A stretch of DNA of 64,000 nucleotides. It comes from Qipengyuania sp. ABI-127-1 (GTDB lineage: Bacteria > Pseudomonadota > Alphaproteobacteria > Sphingomonadales > Sphingomonadaceae). Below are positions 36,537-47,157 of the stretch, piece by piece. Under the pieces are notes generated by a model. That model saw nothing but the letters and a program-made list of their open reading frames with translations. It made no database searches and was not told the DNA's origin. The translations under genes and the position numbers were made by a program. The number at the start of each line of letters is the position of its first letter. Within the stretch, counting starts at the first letter, position 1. Where the stretch lies: contig JALJCR010000001.1 in assembly GCA_022953095.1 (NCBI GenBank), positions 1,708,501-1,772,500 on the forward strand, given 5' to 3'.

Positions 36537-37427
36537 ATGGCGCCGACAGGCTCACGGCGCTCGGGATATTCTCGAAGGGCGCAATACAACCTCTTCACCG
36601 GCTACGTGATCGCGGGCGTGGGCGCGCTGATTGGCGCCACGCTGCTGGTGTTGTCTTTCTTTCAGCCGCATCTCTTCGGCGGGCTGCGCGGTGCGGCGCA
36701 GGATGGGGTATCTCCGGCGACAGAAACCGCCGCGACCGTGCGCACCGGCTCCAAAGGGTTCTGGGACACGGTCAGCGGGTATTATCGGGCGGGCTCGAAG
36801 AACGCCGAACTCAAGCGCGAGATGGAGATCGCCCGTATTCGCCTGGCCGAAGCCGAGGCGGTGAAGCAGGAAAATGCCCGCCTCAAGGGCCTGCTCGACC
36901 TTCAGGATGACGAGCGGAAACCTGTGGTGGTTGCCCGGCTCGTCGGATCTTCCGCCTCCAGCAGCCGCCGGTTCGCCTATCTCGGCGCAGGCCTGAACGA
37001 TGGGGTGAGCGTCGGAATGCCCGTGCGTTCACCGCGCGGCGTGGTTGGCCGCATTCTCGAAGCCGGTGGCGACAGTTCGCGCGTTCTGCTGCTCACCGAC
37101 AGCGAAAGCGTACTTCCGGTGCGGCGCGCAAAGGATGAAGTCGTGGCGTTTGCCGAAGGGCGCGGCGACGGCCTCCTGCGAATCAGGCTGATCAATCTCG
37201 GCATCAATCCGCTTGAGCCCGGAGACGTCTTCGTTACCAGTGGCGCGGGCGGTTATTATCCGCCCGGCATTGCTGTGGCGATACTGACCGAAACCACCGA
37301 TGATGGAGGGCTCGCCCGTATCGTCAGCGATCCGGCAGCAACCGACTTTGTGAGCGTGGAGCCGATTTTCGAACCGGAAGCGGCACTGGGCGCCACCACC
37401 CCGGTCGAGCGCGAGCTGTCCGAGTGA
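36537..37427 (+). CDS. mreC: Rod-shape protein MreC
   Basis: A 296-residue MreC: short cytoplasmic start, one TM helix (~22-45), a coiled coil (~75-125, AELKREMEIARIRLAEAEAV, quoted to 20), and a periplasmic beta domain with LVGSSASSSRRF, GMPVRSPRGVVGRI and GLAR-type motif GGLARIV. It links MreB to PBP2/RodA and activates them. The ATG at 36537 follows 14 bases after the mreB stop. It overlaps mreD by one base at the stop/start (GTGATG). Confidence 0.93.
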   Translation: MAPTGSRRSGYSRRAQYNLFTGYVIAGVGALIGATLLVLSFFQPHLFGGLRGAAQDGVSPATETAATVRTGSKGFWDTVSGYYRAGSKNAELKREMEIARIRLAEAEAVKQENARLKGLLDLQDDERKPVVVARLVGSSASSSRRFAYLGAGLNDGVSVGMPVRSPRGVVGRILEAGGDSSRVLLLTDSESVLPVRRAKDEVVAFAEGRGDGLLRIRLINLGINPLEPGDVFVTSGAGGYYPPGIAVAILTETTDDGGLARIVSDPAATDFVSVEPIFEPEAALGATTPVERELSE

Positions 37428-37978
37428 TGGAGCGCAATGACCCGCGTTCGCGCAGCGACGCTTATGGTAGCCGGATAAACCGCTCGCACTCTCCGATCAT
37501 TGCCAATGCCGTCCCGTGGATATCGATCGTCATCGGGTCGATCCTGCCGATCTTCGCCATCGCCGCGGCTCTTCCGATGGTGCCGCCGCTGGGGCTTCTC
37601 ATGCTGCTTGCCTGGCGGCTGGTGCGCCCCGGTCTGCTGCCCGTATGGGCCGGAATGCCGCTTGGTCTGGTAGACGATCTGTATAGCGGTCAGCCGTTCG
37701 GTTTCGCCATTTTCACCTGGTCGCTGATCATGATCGCTATCGAACTGATCGAAAGCCGATTGCCATGGCGGGCCTTCTGGCAGGACTGGTTCAGTGCCGG
37801 TATATTGATCCTGTCCTATCTGCTAGCAGGTTGGTTGCTTTCGGGTGGCCAACCCAATGTCCATTCCCTCGTCGCTCTCGTTCCGCAACTCGTGTTTACC
37901 ATCCTTCTCTTCCCAATAGCGGCCCGTATCGTCGCCATGCTCGACCGGTTCCGGCTCCATCGCTGGAAGGCTGTCTGA
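37427..37978 (+). CDS. mreD: Rod-shape protein MreD
   Basis: A 183-residue inner-membrane protein with five or six TM segments, small and weakly conserved as usual for MreD; operon position between mreC and mrdA supports the call. GMPLGLVDDLYSGQPFG is the most recognisable MreD-like stretch. Start ATG 37427 overlaps the mreC stop; a GTG three bases upstream is in frame. The stop overlaps mrdA (TGATG). Confidence 0.9.
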   Translation: MERNDPRSRSDAYGSRINRSHSPIIANAVPWISIVIGSILPIFAIAAALPMVPPLGLLMLLAWRLVRPGLLPVWAGMPLGLVDDLYSGQPFGFAIFTWSLIMIAIELIESRLPWRAFWQDWFSAGILILSYLLAGWLLSGGQPNVHSLVALVPQLVFTILLFPIAARIVAMLDRFRLHRWKAV

Positions 37979-40059
37979 TGCGTCTGCGCAAGCGGAGCCG
38001 ACCGCGCGAAGTCGTCACCCATTCAACGCTCGACAATGCCTTCGATCGCCGGACCTTCGTCATCGGGACCGCGATGGGCGGTCTCGGTGTGCTGCTGGCG
38101 GCGCGCATGGGTTACATTGCGATCGCCGAGAACGAGAAGTACGAGCTGGAAAGCGAAAGCAACCGGGTCAACCTGTCGCTGATACCCCCGCGCCGCGGTT
38201 GGATTCTCGACCGCAATGGCGCGCCCCTCGCATCGAACCGCGCGGATTTTCGCGTCGACATAATCCCCGAGCGCACACCCGATTCCGATGCGACGATCAC
38301 CGCGCTCGCCAATCTTCTCAATCTCGACGAGAATCAGGCTGCGGACATTCGCAAGCGCGTCGATGATGGTCCCGGCTATCAGCCGGTGGAAATCGCCTCG
38401 GGCATTAGCTACGATCAGTTCGCCGCCGTCAGCGTGCGCCTGCCCGATCTGCCGGGCGTCGTGCCGCAGCGCGGATTCTCGCGTTTCTACCCGACCGGCC
38501 CCAGCGTCGGGCACCTGATCGGCTATGTCGGAACGGCCAATGCCGAGGAATATGCCGAGCAGGATCGCAACCCGCTGCTGGTCACGCCCGGCTACAAGAT
38601 CGGCAAGGATGCACTCGAAAAGCAGTTCGAGCAGGATTTGCGCGGGATCCCCGGGGCACGGCGGGTGGAGGTCACCGCATCGGGACGCATCGTGCGCGAA
38701 CTCGAAACGCGGGACGACATTCAGGGCGATCCGGTTCGCCTGACGATCGACGGGCCATTGCAGGATTACGCCGCACGCCGCATCGGTCTGGAAAGCGGTT
38801 CGGTTGTGGTAATGGACTGCGAGAGCGGCGACCTTCTGTGCATGGCATCCATGCCAAGCTTCGATCCCAACAGTTTTTCGCAAGGCATCGGCCGGGTCGA
38901 ATATGCCATGCTGCGCGATGACGAGCGCGTGCCGTTGCGCAACAAGGTGCTCAAGGGGCTGTATCCGCCCGGATCGACCGTCAAGCCGATGCACTGCATG
39001 GCTTTTCTCGATGCCGGCGTGAAGCCCGAAGAAACGATCATGTGCAATGGCGGGCGCCGGATCGGCAACCGTTTCTTCAACTGCTGGAGCAATCACGGCC
39101 GGGTCGACATGGCCAAGGCCATCTATCAAAGCTGCGACAGCTATTTCTATCACTTCGCCCAGCAGGTGGGTTTCGCAAAGGTCGCCGAATGGGCGCACAA
39201 GATGGGGCTCGGCGAAGAGTTCCCGCTTCCGGTGCAGAGCCAGTTCTTCGGCACAGTCCCCTCGCCCGAATGGAAGCAGCGCCGCCACGGTAGCGCGTGG
39301 CAACCCTACGATACGGTGAACTCGTCGATCGGCCAGGGCTATTACCTCACCAACCCCCTGCAGCTTGCGGTCATGAGCGCGCGCATGGCGACCGGCTTCA
39401 AGGTCATGCCGCGCCTGCGCATGTCGGACAAACAGCCGCGTTTCGAACATTTCGATTTCAGTCCGGAAGAGATCGGCTATGTCCGCCAGGCAATGAGCGA
39501 TACGGTCAATGGCCCGGGCACTGCCGGGCGGGCTCGCCTGCCTTTCGAAGACATCAAAATGGCCGGCAAGACGGGCACCGCGCAGGTTGTCTCGCTCAGC
39601 GTCTCGGACGGGCGCAGTGGTCCATGGAAGTATCGCGACCACGGGCTGTTCGTGTTTTTCGCCCCGTTCGATAAACCGAAATACGCCGGTGCGGTGGTGA
39701 TCGAACATGGGGGCGGTTCGGGCGCGGCCTATCCGATCGCGCGCGATGTGATGACCTTCATGTTCGACCCCGCCAAGGGGATGGATGCCCTGCGCGCGCT
39801 CGAGGAACAATGGGGCGGCAATGCGCAGCAGCGGCTGAATTCCAAATACCGGGCCTATGCCGCGGCGCAGGGCGAATCTGTCCCGCCGGTTCCGGCGCGC
39901 GACGAAGACATTTTCGACCGGGTCGAGGCCGAAGCCCGGCTTGCGGCGCGCCAACCCGAAGGACTTGCCGAAGAATCCAATCCCTCGCGCGTCGACGATC
40001 GCACGCCCGAAGAGATCTCGCGCACATCCGCCGCCGCCAATGCGGAGCCGGAACAATGA
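37978..40059 (+). CDS. mrdA: Penicillin-binding protein 2
   Basis: A 693-residue class B transpeptidase. One TM helix (~28-48), a dimerisation/pedestal domain with RRGWILDRNGAPLASNRADF (20 quoted), and the penicillin-binding domain: STVK with the acylated serine at residue 333, SCD (385) as SxN-type motif, and KTGT at 531. It crosslinks peptidoglycan during elongation together with RodA, encoded next. The C-terminal ~90 residues are a charged, proline-rich tail not usual in E. coli PBP2. Overlaps mreD and rodA by stop/start codons. Confidence 0.96.
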   Translation: MRLRKRSRPREVVTHSTLDNAFDRRTFVIGTAMGGLGVLLAARMGYIAIAENEKYELESESNRVNLSLIPPRRGWILDRNGAPLASNRADFRVDIIPERTPDSDATITALANLLNLDENQAADIRKRVDDGPGYQPVEIASGISYDQFAAVSVRLPDLPGVVPQRGFSRFYPTGPSVGHLIGYVGTANAEEYAEQDRNPLLVTPGYKIGKDALEKQFEQDLRGIPGARRVEVTASGRIVRELETRDDIQGDPVRLTIDGPLQDYAARRIGLESGSVVVMDCESGDLLCMASMPSFDPNSFSQGIGRVEYAMLRDDERVPLRNKVLKGLYPPGSTVKPMHCMAFLDAGVKPEETIMCNGGRRIGNRFFNCWSNHGRVDMAKAIYQSCDSYFYHFAQQVGFAKVAEWAHKMGLGEEFPLPVQSQFFGTVPSPEWKQRRHGSAWQPYDTVNSSIGQGYYLTNPLQLAVMSARMATGFKVMPRLRMSDKQPRFEHFDFSPEEIGYVRQAMSDTVNGPGTAGRARLPFEDIKMAGKTGTAQVVSLSVSDGRSGPWKYRDHGLFVFFAPFDKPKYAGAVVIEHGGGSGAAYPIARDVMTFMFDPAKGMDALRALEEQWGGNAQQRLNSKYRAYAAAQGESVPPVPARDEDIFDRVEAEARLAARQPEGLAEESNPSRVDDRTPEEISRTSAAANAEPEQ

Positions 40060-41174
40060 ACGGCATCGTCCCCGCGCCGATCGCGCGGCAGCCATGGCAG
40101 ATGCTCTTACCCCTGTTCGTGCTGATCGCTTTCGGCGCGCTGGTTCTGTTTTCGGCCGCTGCGGGAAGTTGGGAACCCTACGCATCGTCGCATGTGATCC
40201 GGTTCGGCATCTTTCTGGTCATGGCCTTTGTGCTCAGCCGGTTTTCCCGCGATCTGGCCATGTTCTTCGCCTTCCCGATCTATGTGATCGTGCTCCTGAT
40301 GCTGGGCGCGGTGGAGGTGATCGGTTTCGTAGGCGGCGGTAGCCAGCGCTGGCTCGACCTCGGTTTCATTCAATTGCAACCGTCCGAGGTGATGAAACCC
40401 GCCATCGTGCTGATGCTGGCGCGATTTTACGCGACGCTTCCAGTCGGGATGGTGCCAACCTGGCGGGCTTTGATCCCGGCGGTCGCCTTGATCCTGACAC
40501 CGGTGGCCCTGGTCCTTCTTCAGCCAGACCTTGGGACATCCCTGGCCATAACCTTCGGCGGCGCCATGGTGATGTTCGCAGCCGGACTGCCATTGCGCTG
40601 GTTTCTCGGCGCGGGACTGGCCGCCGCCCTCCTCGCGCCCCTCGCCTTTTTCTTCGCGCTGCAACCCTATCAGCAGAAGCGGGTCTTCACCTTTCTCGAT
40701 CCCGAAAGCGATCCGCTCGGCGATGGCTATCACATCACCCAATCGAAGATCGCGATCGGCTCGGGCGGCTTTTCCGGCAAGGGCTTCAACGAAGGATCGC
40801 AGAGCCATCTCGATTATCTTCCCGAGCCTCATACCGATTTCATCTTCGCGACCATGGCCGAAGAATGGGGCTTCCTGGGCGGCCTCGTCGTATTGGGCGC
40901 ATTCGCCATGATCCTTGGCTGGGGACTGTCGGTGGCCCGCGCGAGCACCGAGCGCTTCGACAAGCTGTTGGCCTTTGGAATGACCGCCTCGATCTTCTTC
41001 TACGTCGCGATCAATCTGATGATGGTCATGGGCCTCGCCCCCGTCGTAGGTATTCCCCTGCCCTTTATGAGCCACGGGGGCAGCTCCATGCTGACCAACA
41101 TGGTGTGCATCGGATCCCTGATGATGGTGAATCGCTGGAACCGGACGGCGCCGCGCACGGGGCTGTTGCGATAG
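40056..41174 (+). CDS. rodA: Peptidoglycan glycosyltransferase RodA
   Basis: A 372-residue SEDS-family polymerase with about ten TM helices. Conserved parts: SQRWLDLGFIQLQPSE(VMKPAI) near residue 92, LVLLQPDLGTSLAI, DYLPEPHTDFIFATMAEEWG with the catalytic aspartate-bearing loop, and GLAPVVGIPLPFMSHGGSSM. It polymerises lipid II for the elongasome with PBP2. ATG at 40056 overlaps the mrdA stop. Last gene of the operon; a small hairpin (TGGCGGCA/TGCCGCCA, 41236-41254) lies downstream. Confidence 0.96.
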   Translation: MNGIVPAPIARQPWQMLLPLFVLIAFGALVLFSAAAGSWEPYASSHVIRFGIFLVMAFVLSRFSRDLAMFFAFPIYVIVLLMLGAVEVIGFVGGGSQRWLDLGFIQLQPSEVMKPAIVLMLARFYATLPVGMVPTWRALIPAVALILTPVALVLLQPDLGTSLAITFGGAMVMFAAGLPLRWFLGAGLAAALLAPLAFFFALQPYQQKRVFTFLDPESDPLGDGYHITQSKIAIGSGGFSGKGFNEGSQSHLDYLPEPHTDFIFATMAEEWGFLGGLVVLGAFAMILGWGLSVARASTERFDKLLAFGMTASIFFYVAINLMMVMGLAPVVGIPLPFMSHGGSSMLTNMVCIGSLMMVNRWNRTAPRTGLLR

Positions 41175-41235
41175 GCTTCAAGCGAAGCCGATTTTGCCGC
41201 CTTCCGGGGCCGCTGCCTACAGGTCTTCGCTCTTC

Positions 41236-41254
41236 TGGCGGCATCGTGCCGCCA
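41236..41254 (+). terminator. Hairpin after rodA
   Basis: A perfect 8-bp stem TGGCGGCA/TGCCGCCA with a TCG loop, 61 bases after rodA. No T-run. The rest of the 237-base gap to the next gene shows nothing else clear. Confidence 0.4.
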
Positions 41255-41411
41255 ATGGCACCATCATCAGCGACTCCGCAGTGTTGCTTCGCCGATAGGC
41301 AAATGTCACCCGCTTGAGGGACTCGATTCTCATACCCATTCGGCTACCTGCCCGGCGAAACAGCAAGCGGAAACCGGGGGGAGGTTCCGCGAGGTAGGGA
41401 CGCACTCACTT

Positions 41412-41744
41412 ATGACCCCCGAGAAGCCCCGGCGACGAGCCGGCGACGAACTCGATTCCAATCGCAGCGATGTGGCCGACACGGTCGCCCACGAGGCCCG
41501 CAACAGGGTTCTGCTCGAAGTTTGGCACGCCAACCAACAAGGTACGCCGATAACGATCTGGGATCTGCCGCAGCCGACCGGCCTGCCTTTGCGCGCCGCT
41601 TTTGCCGCCGCACGCAAGCTTGAATCCGACCGCCTCGTTGCCATTGGGGACAATCCATCCGACCCTTTCGGCGCAACGCTGAGGGTGCGGAAAGCCGCCA
41701 TGCCGCATCTACGCAAGCTGTATCCGACCCGATCGGTCATTTAG
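41412..41744 (+). CDS. Small protein, possible winged-helix DNA-binding
   Basis: A 110-residue protein of no recognised family. After a charged start (PEKPRRRAGDE) it shows an alpha-helix (VAHEARNRVLLEVWHANQQG), then a helix-turn-helix-like segment PLRAAFAAARKLESDRLVAIG and a short wing (GATLRVRKAAM). The pattern fits a small winged-helix protein, but this is a secondary-structure reading, not a family match. The ATG at 41412 follows AGGTAGGG at some distance. Codon pattern favours this frame over the antisense frame. Function unknown. Confidence 0.55.
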   Translation: MTPEKPRRRAGDELDSNRSDVADTVAHEARNRVLLEVWHANQQGTPITIWDLPQPTGLPLRAAFAAARKLESDRLVAIGDNPSDPFGATLRVRKAAMPHLRKLYPTRSVI

Positions 41745-41831
41745 GGCTTTTCATCTCGAAAGAGCCCGCTATATGAGCGCCTCCCGAGTCGGGAACGCCT
41801 CCTTCCACGAGGTCGCGGCATGCCGCAGTGT

Positions 41832-41907
<76 letters not shown>

Positions 41908-41970
41908 ATCCCTCCCCCAATCCCGTACATTCGTCTCCTCGCAGGCGACATGTATTCACGTCACACGCAA

Positions 41971-42022
41971 TGTGATATGCAGCATTGGCAATCACATTTT
42001 GATGTGATAGCCAATGCTGCAT
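41971..42022. promoter_or_regulatory. Long inverted repeat overlapping the ribB start codon
   Basis: Bases 41977-42022 form a near-perfect inverted repeat: ATGCAGCATTGGC / GCCAATGCTGCAT (13 bp), an A:A mismatch, then ATCACAT/ATGTGAT (7 bp) around TTTG. The right arm ends in the ribB ATG. A further AATGTGAT half-site lies at 41969-41976. No Shine-Dalgarno is present. It could be an operator for the HTH domain fused to RibB, or an RNA hairpin hiding the start codon. Confidence 0.75.
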
Positions 42023-43265
42023 GGATACGATCGAAAAAGTTCGCACACTTGTTTCGCAAGGGCTGATGACCCGTGCCGGCCTTGCCCGTGCAGCGGGCCT
42101 TCATGCTAATACGCTGCGCGATTGCAACGAGGAAAGCTGGAATCCCACCGCCGAAACCCTCACCAAGCTCGAAGCCTTTCTCGAAGCCAATGACGATACG
42201 CCGGTCATTGTGAGCGCCGAGGAAATCATTGACGAGGCGCGCAACGGCCGGATGTACATCCTCGTCGATGACGAGGACCGCGAAAACGAAGGCGACCTTA
42301 TCATTCCCGCCCAGATGGCGACGCCCAGCGCAATCAATTTCATGGCGACACATGGCCGCGGCCTGATCTGCCTCTCACTCGATCGCAAACGTGTCGAGGC
42401 GCTCGGCCTCGAGCCGATGAGCCGCGACAACCGCGAAAGCATGCAGACCGCCTTCACCACTTCGATCGAGGCGAAAGAAGGCGTCACCACGGGGATCAGC
42501 GCGGCCGACCGCGCACGCACCGTTTGCGTGGCGATCGATGCGACCAAGGGGCCGGACGACATCGTGACGCCCGGCCATGTCTTCCCCCTCGCTGCGCGTG
42601 ATGGCGGTGTGCTGGTCCGTGCGGGCCACACCGAGGCTGCCGTCGACATTTCGCGCCTAGCAGGTCTCAACCCCTCGGGTGTCATCTGCGAGATCATGAA
42701 CGAGGATGGCACCATGGCGCGCCTCGACGATCTGATCGGCTTTGCGCGCAAGCACGATATGAAGATCGGCACGATCCGCGACCTTATCGAATACCGTATG
42801 CGCCACGATCATCTGGTCGAACGCGTCGGCGAAGACAGTTTCGAATCCGATTATGGCGGCGAATGGCGCCTGCTGACCTATCGCAACACCGTCGACGGCA
42901 GCGAAAGCTACGTCCTGCAGAAGGGCCATGTCGTCGAGGGGCAGCCCACCCTCGCCCGCGTGCATCCGATTTCGATCTTCGAAGACGTGCTCGGCAGGCC
43001 GGGGCCGCGCAAGCGCACGCTTCAGCGCTCCATGCATGCGGTCGGCGAGCACGGAGCCGGTGTGATCGTGCTGATTACCGGACGACCGGCGTCGAACCGG
43101 GGCTATAGCGAGAGCGATGCTCAGCGAAACGTCGGCATCGGTTCGCAGATCCTTGCCGATCTCGGTATCGAGGACATGATCCTGCTCAGCAATTCGCAAC
43201 CCAATGTCGTGGCGATCGAAGGCTATGGCCTCAACATCGTCGATCATAAACCTATCCCGGAGTGA
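42021..43265 (+). CDS. ribB: HTH-RibB fusion: DHBP synthase with N-terminal DNA-binding domain and degenerate RibA domain
   Basis: A 414-residue three-part protein. Residues ~1-58 are an XRE/Cro-like helix-turn-helix ([20 protein letters not shown], then [15 protein letters not shown]). Residues ~62-265 are 3,4-dihydroxy-2-butanone-4-phosphate synthase: [11 protein letters not shown] acid/metal loop (83-93), THGRG, and [10 protein letters not shown]. Residues ~270-414 match the GTP cyclohydrolase II fold but lack the CxxxxxxxxxxCxC zinc cysteines, so RibA activity should be lost. RibB makes the four-carbon unit of riboflavin; ribH follows. The start lies in a 46-base inverted repeat, suggesting self-regulation. 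No FMN riboswitch is seen upstream. Confidence 0.93.
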   Translation: MDTIEKVRTLVSQGLMTRAGLARAAGLHANTLRDCNEESWNPTAETLTKLEAFLEANDDTPVIVSAEEIIDEARNGRMYILVDDEDRENEGDLIIPAQMATPSAINFMATHGRGLICLSLDRKRVEALGLEPMSRDNRESMQTAFTTSIEAKEGVTTGISAADRARTVCVAIDATKGPDDIVTPGHVFPLAARDGGVLVRAGHTEAAVDISRLAGLNPSGVICEIMNEDGTMARLDDLIGFARKHDMKIGTIRDLIEYRMRHDHLVERVGEDSFESDYGGEWRLLTYRNTVDGSESYVLQKGHVVEGQPTLARVHPISIFEDVLGRPGPRKRTLQRSMHAVGEHGAGVIVLITGRPASNRGYSESDAQRNVGIGSQILADLGIEDMILLSNSQPNVVAIEGYGLNIVDHKPIPE

Positions 43266-43270
43266 CACGC

Positions 43271-43693
43271 ATGGCCCGTTTCCTGATCGTCGAAGCCCGT
43301 TTCTACGACCATCTCAACGATATGCTCGTCGCGGGTGCCCGCGCCGCTCTCGAGGCGGAAGGGCACGAGGTCGAAGTGCTGACCGTGCCGGGCGCGCTCG
43401 AAGTGCCCGGAGCGATCGCCCTGGCTTCAGAAAGTGGGCAGTATGATGGCTATGTCGGCATCGGTGTGGTCATCCGCGGGGAGACCTATCACTTCGAAAT
43501 CGTCGCGGGCGAAAGCGCGCGCGGGATCATGGCGCTGACCATGGACGGCATGGCTATCGGCAATGGCATCCTGACGGTCGAAAACGAGGAACAGGCGCTG
43601 GTTCGTGCCGATCCGGCACAGAAGGACAAGGGTGGCGAAGCGGCCAAGGCGGCCATGACCCTGCTCGATCTGCAGACGCGCTTCGCCGCCTGA
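43271..43693 (+). CDS. ribH: Lumazine synthase
   Basis: A 140-residue RibH that joins the RibB product to the pyrimidine to give 6,7-dimethyl-8-ribityllumazine. Seen: [29 protein letters not shown] (substrate pocket), [18 protein letters not shown] with the catalytic histidine, and [15 protein letters not shown] at 43271, five bases after ribB stop; a GTG at 43262 overlapping that stop is an alternative. Forms icosahedral or decameric shells in relatives. Confidence 0.95.
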   Translation: MARFLIVEARFYDHLNDMLVAGARAALEAEGHEVEVLTVPGALEVPGAIALASESGQYDGYVGIGVVIRGETYHFEIVAGESARGIMALTMDGMAIGNGILTVENEEQALVRADPAQKDKGGEAAKAAMTLLDLQTRFAA

Positions 43694-43863
43694 GGCCATG
43701 GTCGAAATCGCCGCGCTGATGATCAATCCATAGAGGGGGAGCACGGTCGTCAAGCCGGACGGGATAAGCTCGCCGGCCGCGTGTCGCGAGGGTGGATCGC
43801 CCTTTGTCGGCCCTGCCCGAAAACCCCCCTTTGCCCTCATCGGTCTTTTGTAAAGCGGTTCCC

Positions 43864-43888
43864 GGAACGCAAAGCGGCGCCGCGCGTC
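43864..43888 (+). promoter_or_regulatory. Possible EcfG-type promoter (one mismatch)
   Basis: GGAAC at 43864-43868, 16-base spacer, then CGTC (consensus CGTT) at 43885-43888, 26 bases before the next ATG. One mismatch in the -10 makes this less certain than the two perfect sites in the window. Confidence 0.4.
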
Positions 43889-43914
43889 ATGCCCATCATG
43901 CAGGGGACATTACC

Positions 43915-44160
43915 ATGAACGGCCCTTTCGAATGGGTCGCATCGATCGGGGCGGTTATTGCCGCCTCGATGATCGCCTTCGATCTGGGGCGCCGCGCAAC
44001 CGCCTGGGGTTTTGTTCTGTTCTGCGTCGTCTCGGCGCTGTGGATCTATATTGGCCTGACCGAAGACGCGATGCCGCTGGCAGCAATGAACGGCGTGCTG
44101 CTGCTGATCAACGCCTGGGGCGTATGGCAATATTGGTTCCACCCGAAGAACCGAAGCTGA
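43915..44160 (+). CDS. Small three-helix membrane protein
   Basis: An 81-residue protein with three hydrophobic segments (WVASIGAVIAASMIAFDLG; WGFVLFCVVSALWIYIGL; AAMNGVLLLINAWGVWQYWF). I recognise no family; the size and the YWFHPKNRS tail resemble small inner-membrane proteins of sphingomonads. ATG at 43915 is preceded by AGGGGAC. A near-consensus EcfG promoter lies upstream, so stress induction is possible. The 221-base gap between ribH and this ATG otherwise shows no gene. Confidence 0.7.
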   Translation: MNGPFEWVASIGAVIAASMIAFDLGRRATAWGFVLFCVVSALWIYIGLTEDAMPLAAMNGVLLLINAWGVWQYWFHPKNRS

Positions 44161-44208
44161 TCGTCGGTAAAGGCGGACGTTTCAGACCGTTGAGCCAAGT
44201 TGGCCGAA

Positions 44209-44228
44209 GTCCCCGTCTACACGGGGAC
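44209..44228. terminator. Hairpin between eno and the small membrane gene
   Basis: A perfect 8-bp stem GTCCCCGT/ACGGGGAC with a 4-base loop, 7 bases beyond the eno stop. It may serve both convergent genes; only a short TTC follows on the minus strand. Confidence 0.6.
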
Positions 44229-44235
44229 CTCCGCT

Positions 44236-46338
<2,103 letters not shown>

Positions 46339-46360
46339 GCGAGCGATGACGGGGGTTTGA

Positions 46361-46795
46361 ATGCGAGACGATAACGACGAGCGGGTCGATGAGTATTCCG
46401 GCCCGCTCGATTTGCCCGACGAGCACGAGTCCCCCGATGAGGAGGATGAAGGCGGTCGGCAGTTTTCCTTGACCGACGATGTTCTCGCGCTGATCGAGGA
46501 TGGGAAGACCTATGCCGAAGCGGAGCTGCGTTTCCAGAAAAGCCGCGCGGGCTATATCGGGAACCGGTTCAAGGGTGCCCTCGCCTTCGGGCTTGGCGCT
46601 TTCGGCGTTTTTCACCTCGCACTGATTGCGGCCACGGTTGGGCTCGTCATCGCGCTCGCGCCCATCGTCGGACCTTGGGGCGCGACCGCCATCGTAACGC
46701 TCGCGCTGATTGCGGGCGGGGTATTGCTCTTGCGACTGCTGAAGGGGCGCCTCGACGATATCCGGGACGCATTCGAAGAGAAGGAAGCCGAATGA
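46361..46795 (+). CDS. Phage-holin-3_6/YqjE-like membrane protein
   Basis: A 144-residue protein with an acidic N terminus (DLPDEHESPDEEDEGG), a short helix (DDVLALIEDGKTYAEAEL) and two TM helices (~72-95 and ~100-122), the pattern of the holin-superfamily 3_6/YqjE group. YqjD-YqjE-YqjK gene sets are common, and here too it follows a YqjD-like gene by 22 bases. Not a real phage holin: no prophage genes are around. Probably part of an envelope stress set. Confidence 0.75.
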   Translation: MRDDNDERVDEYSGPLDLPDEHESPDEEDEGGRQFSLTDDVLALIEDGKTYAEAELRFQKSRAGYIGNRFKGALAFGLGAFGVFHLALIAATVGLVIALAPIVGPWGATAIVTLALIAGGVLLLRLLKGRLDDIRDAFEEKEAE

Positions 46796-47109
46796 GCGAT
46801 CGGCGGATCCGAATGCTGGAAGACAAGTATATGCGCGATTCCGCTCGCGCATTGGTCGAAGCCGATATCGAGCATCTCAAATGCGACTTCGCCCATAAAG
46901 GGTTGGGAGAACGCGCTATCGAGCGCGTGAAAGAAGGTGCCACCGATCTCTACGAAGAAGCGGCCGATATGGCCGAGGACAACAAAGGTGCTCTGGCAGC
47001 TCTGATTGCGGCGATATTCGTCTGGTTCGCACGCAATCCAATCATGGAACTGTTCGGACGGGACCCCGATGAAGGGGATGACGCCGCTACCGAAAATCCG
47101 GAACATTAG
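46792..47109 (+). CDS. Small protein with one TM helix, stress operon member
   Basis: A 105-residue protein. Residues 1-60 are charged and helical (DRRIRMLEDKYMRDSARALV; KGLGERAIERVKEGATDLYE); residues ~68-85 are hydrophobic (GALAALIAAIFVWFARNP); an acidic tail (GRDPDEGDDAATENPEH) ends it. I recognise no named family, but the layout parallels the DUF883 proteins on both sides. Its ATG overlaps the stop of the preceding gene (ATGA), so translation is coupled. Confidence 0.75.
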   Translation: MSDRRIRMLEDKYMRDSARALVEADIEHLKCDFAHKGLGERAIERVKEGATDLYEEAADMAEDNKGALAALIAAIFVWFARNPIMELFGRDPDEGDDAATENPEH

Positions 47110-47157
47110 CGCCCTTCCAACCATTATTCCGACGAACACGCATTGCGGAGAAATATC

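Noticed and set aside
38023-40185. A 720-codon minus-strand frame opposite mrdA
   Set aside because: Shadow of the PBP2 gene in the middle of the mre/rodA operon.
41330-41740. Minus-strand frame opposite the small winged-helix-like gene
   Set aside because: Serine/arginine-rich translation typical of antisense; the plus frame has a better start position and helical pattern.
41908-42020. FMN riboswitch upstream of ribB
   Set aside because: The interval is only ~110 bases, dominated by the start-codon palindrome, and lacks the conserved AGGG...GCGG/CCCGAC-type RFN core.
46361-46795. Prophage holin
   Set aside because: The holin-superfamily match reflects the YqjE-type group; neighbours are DUF883 stress genes and no phage genes are present.
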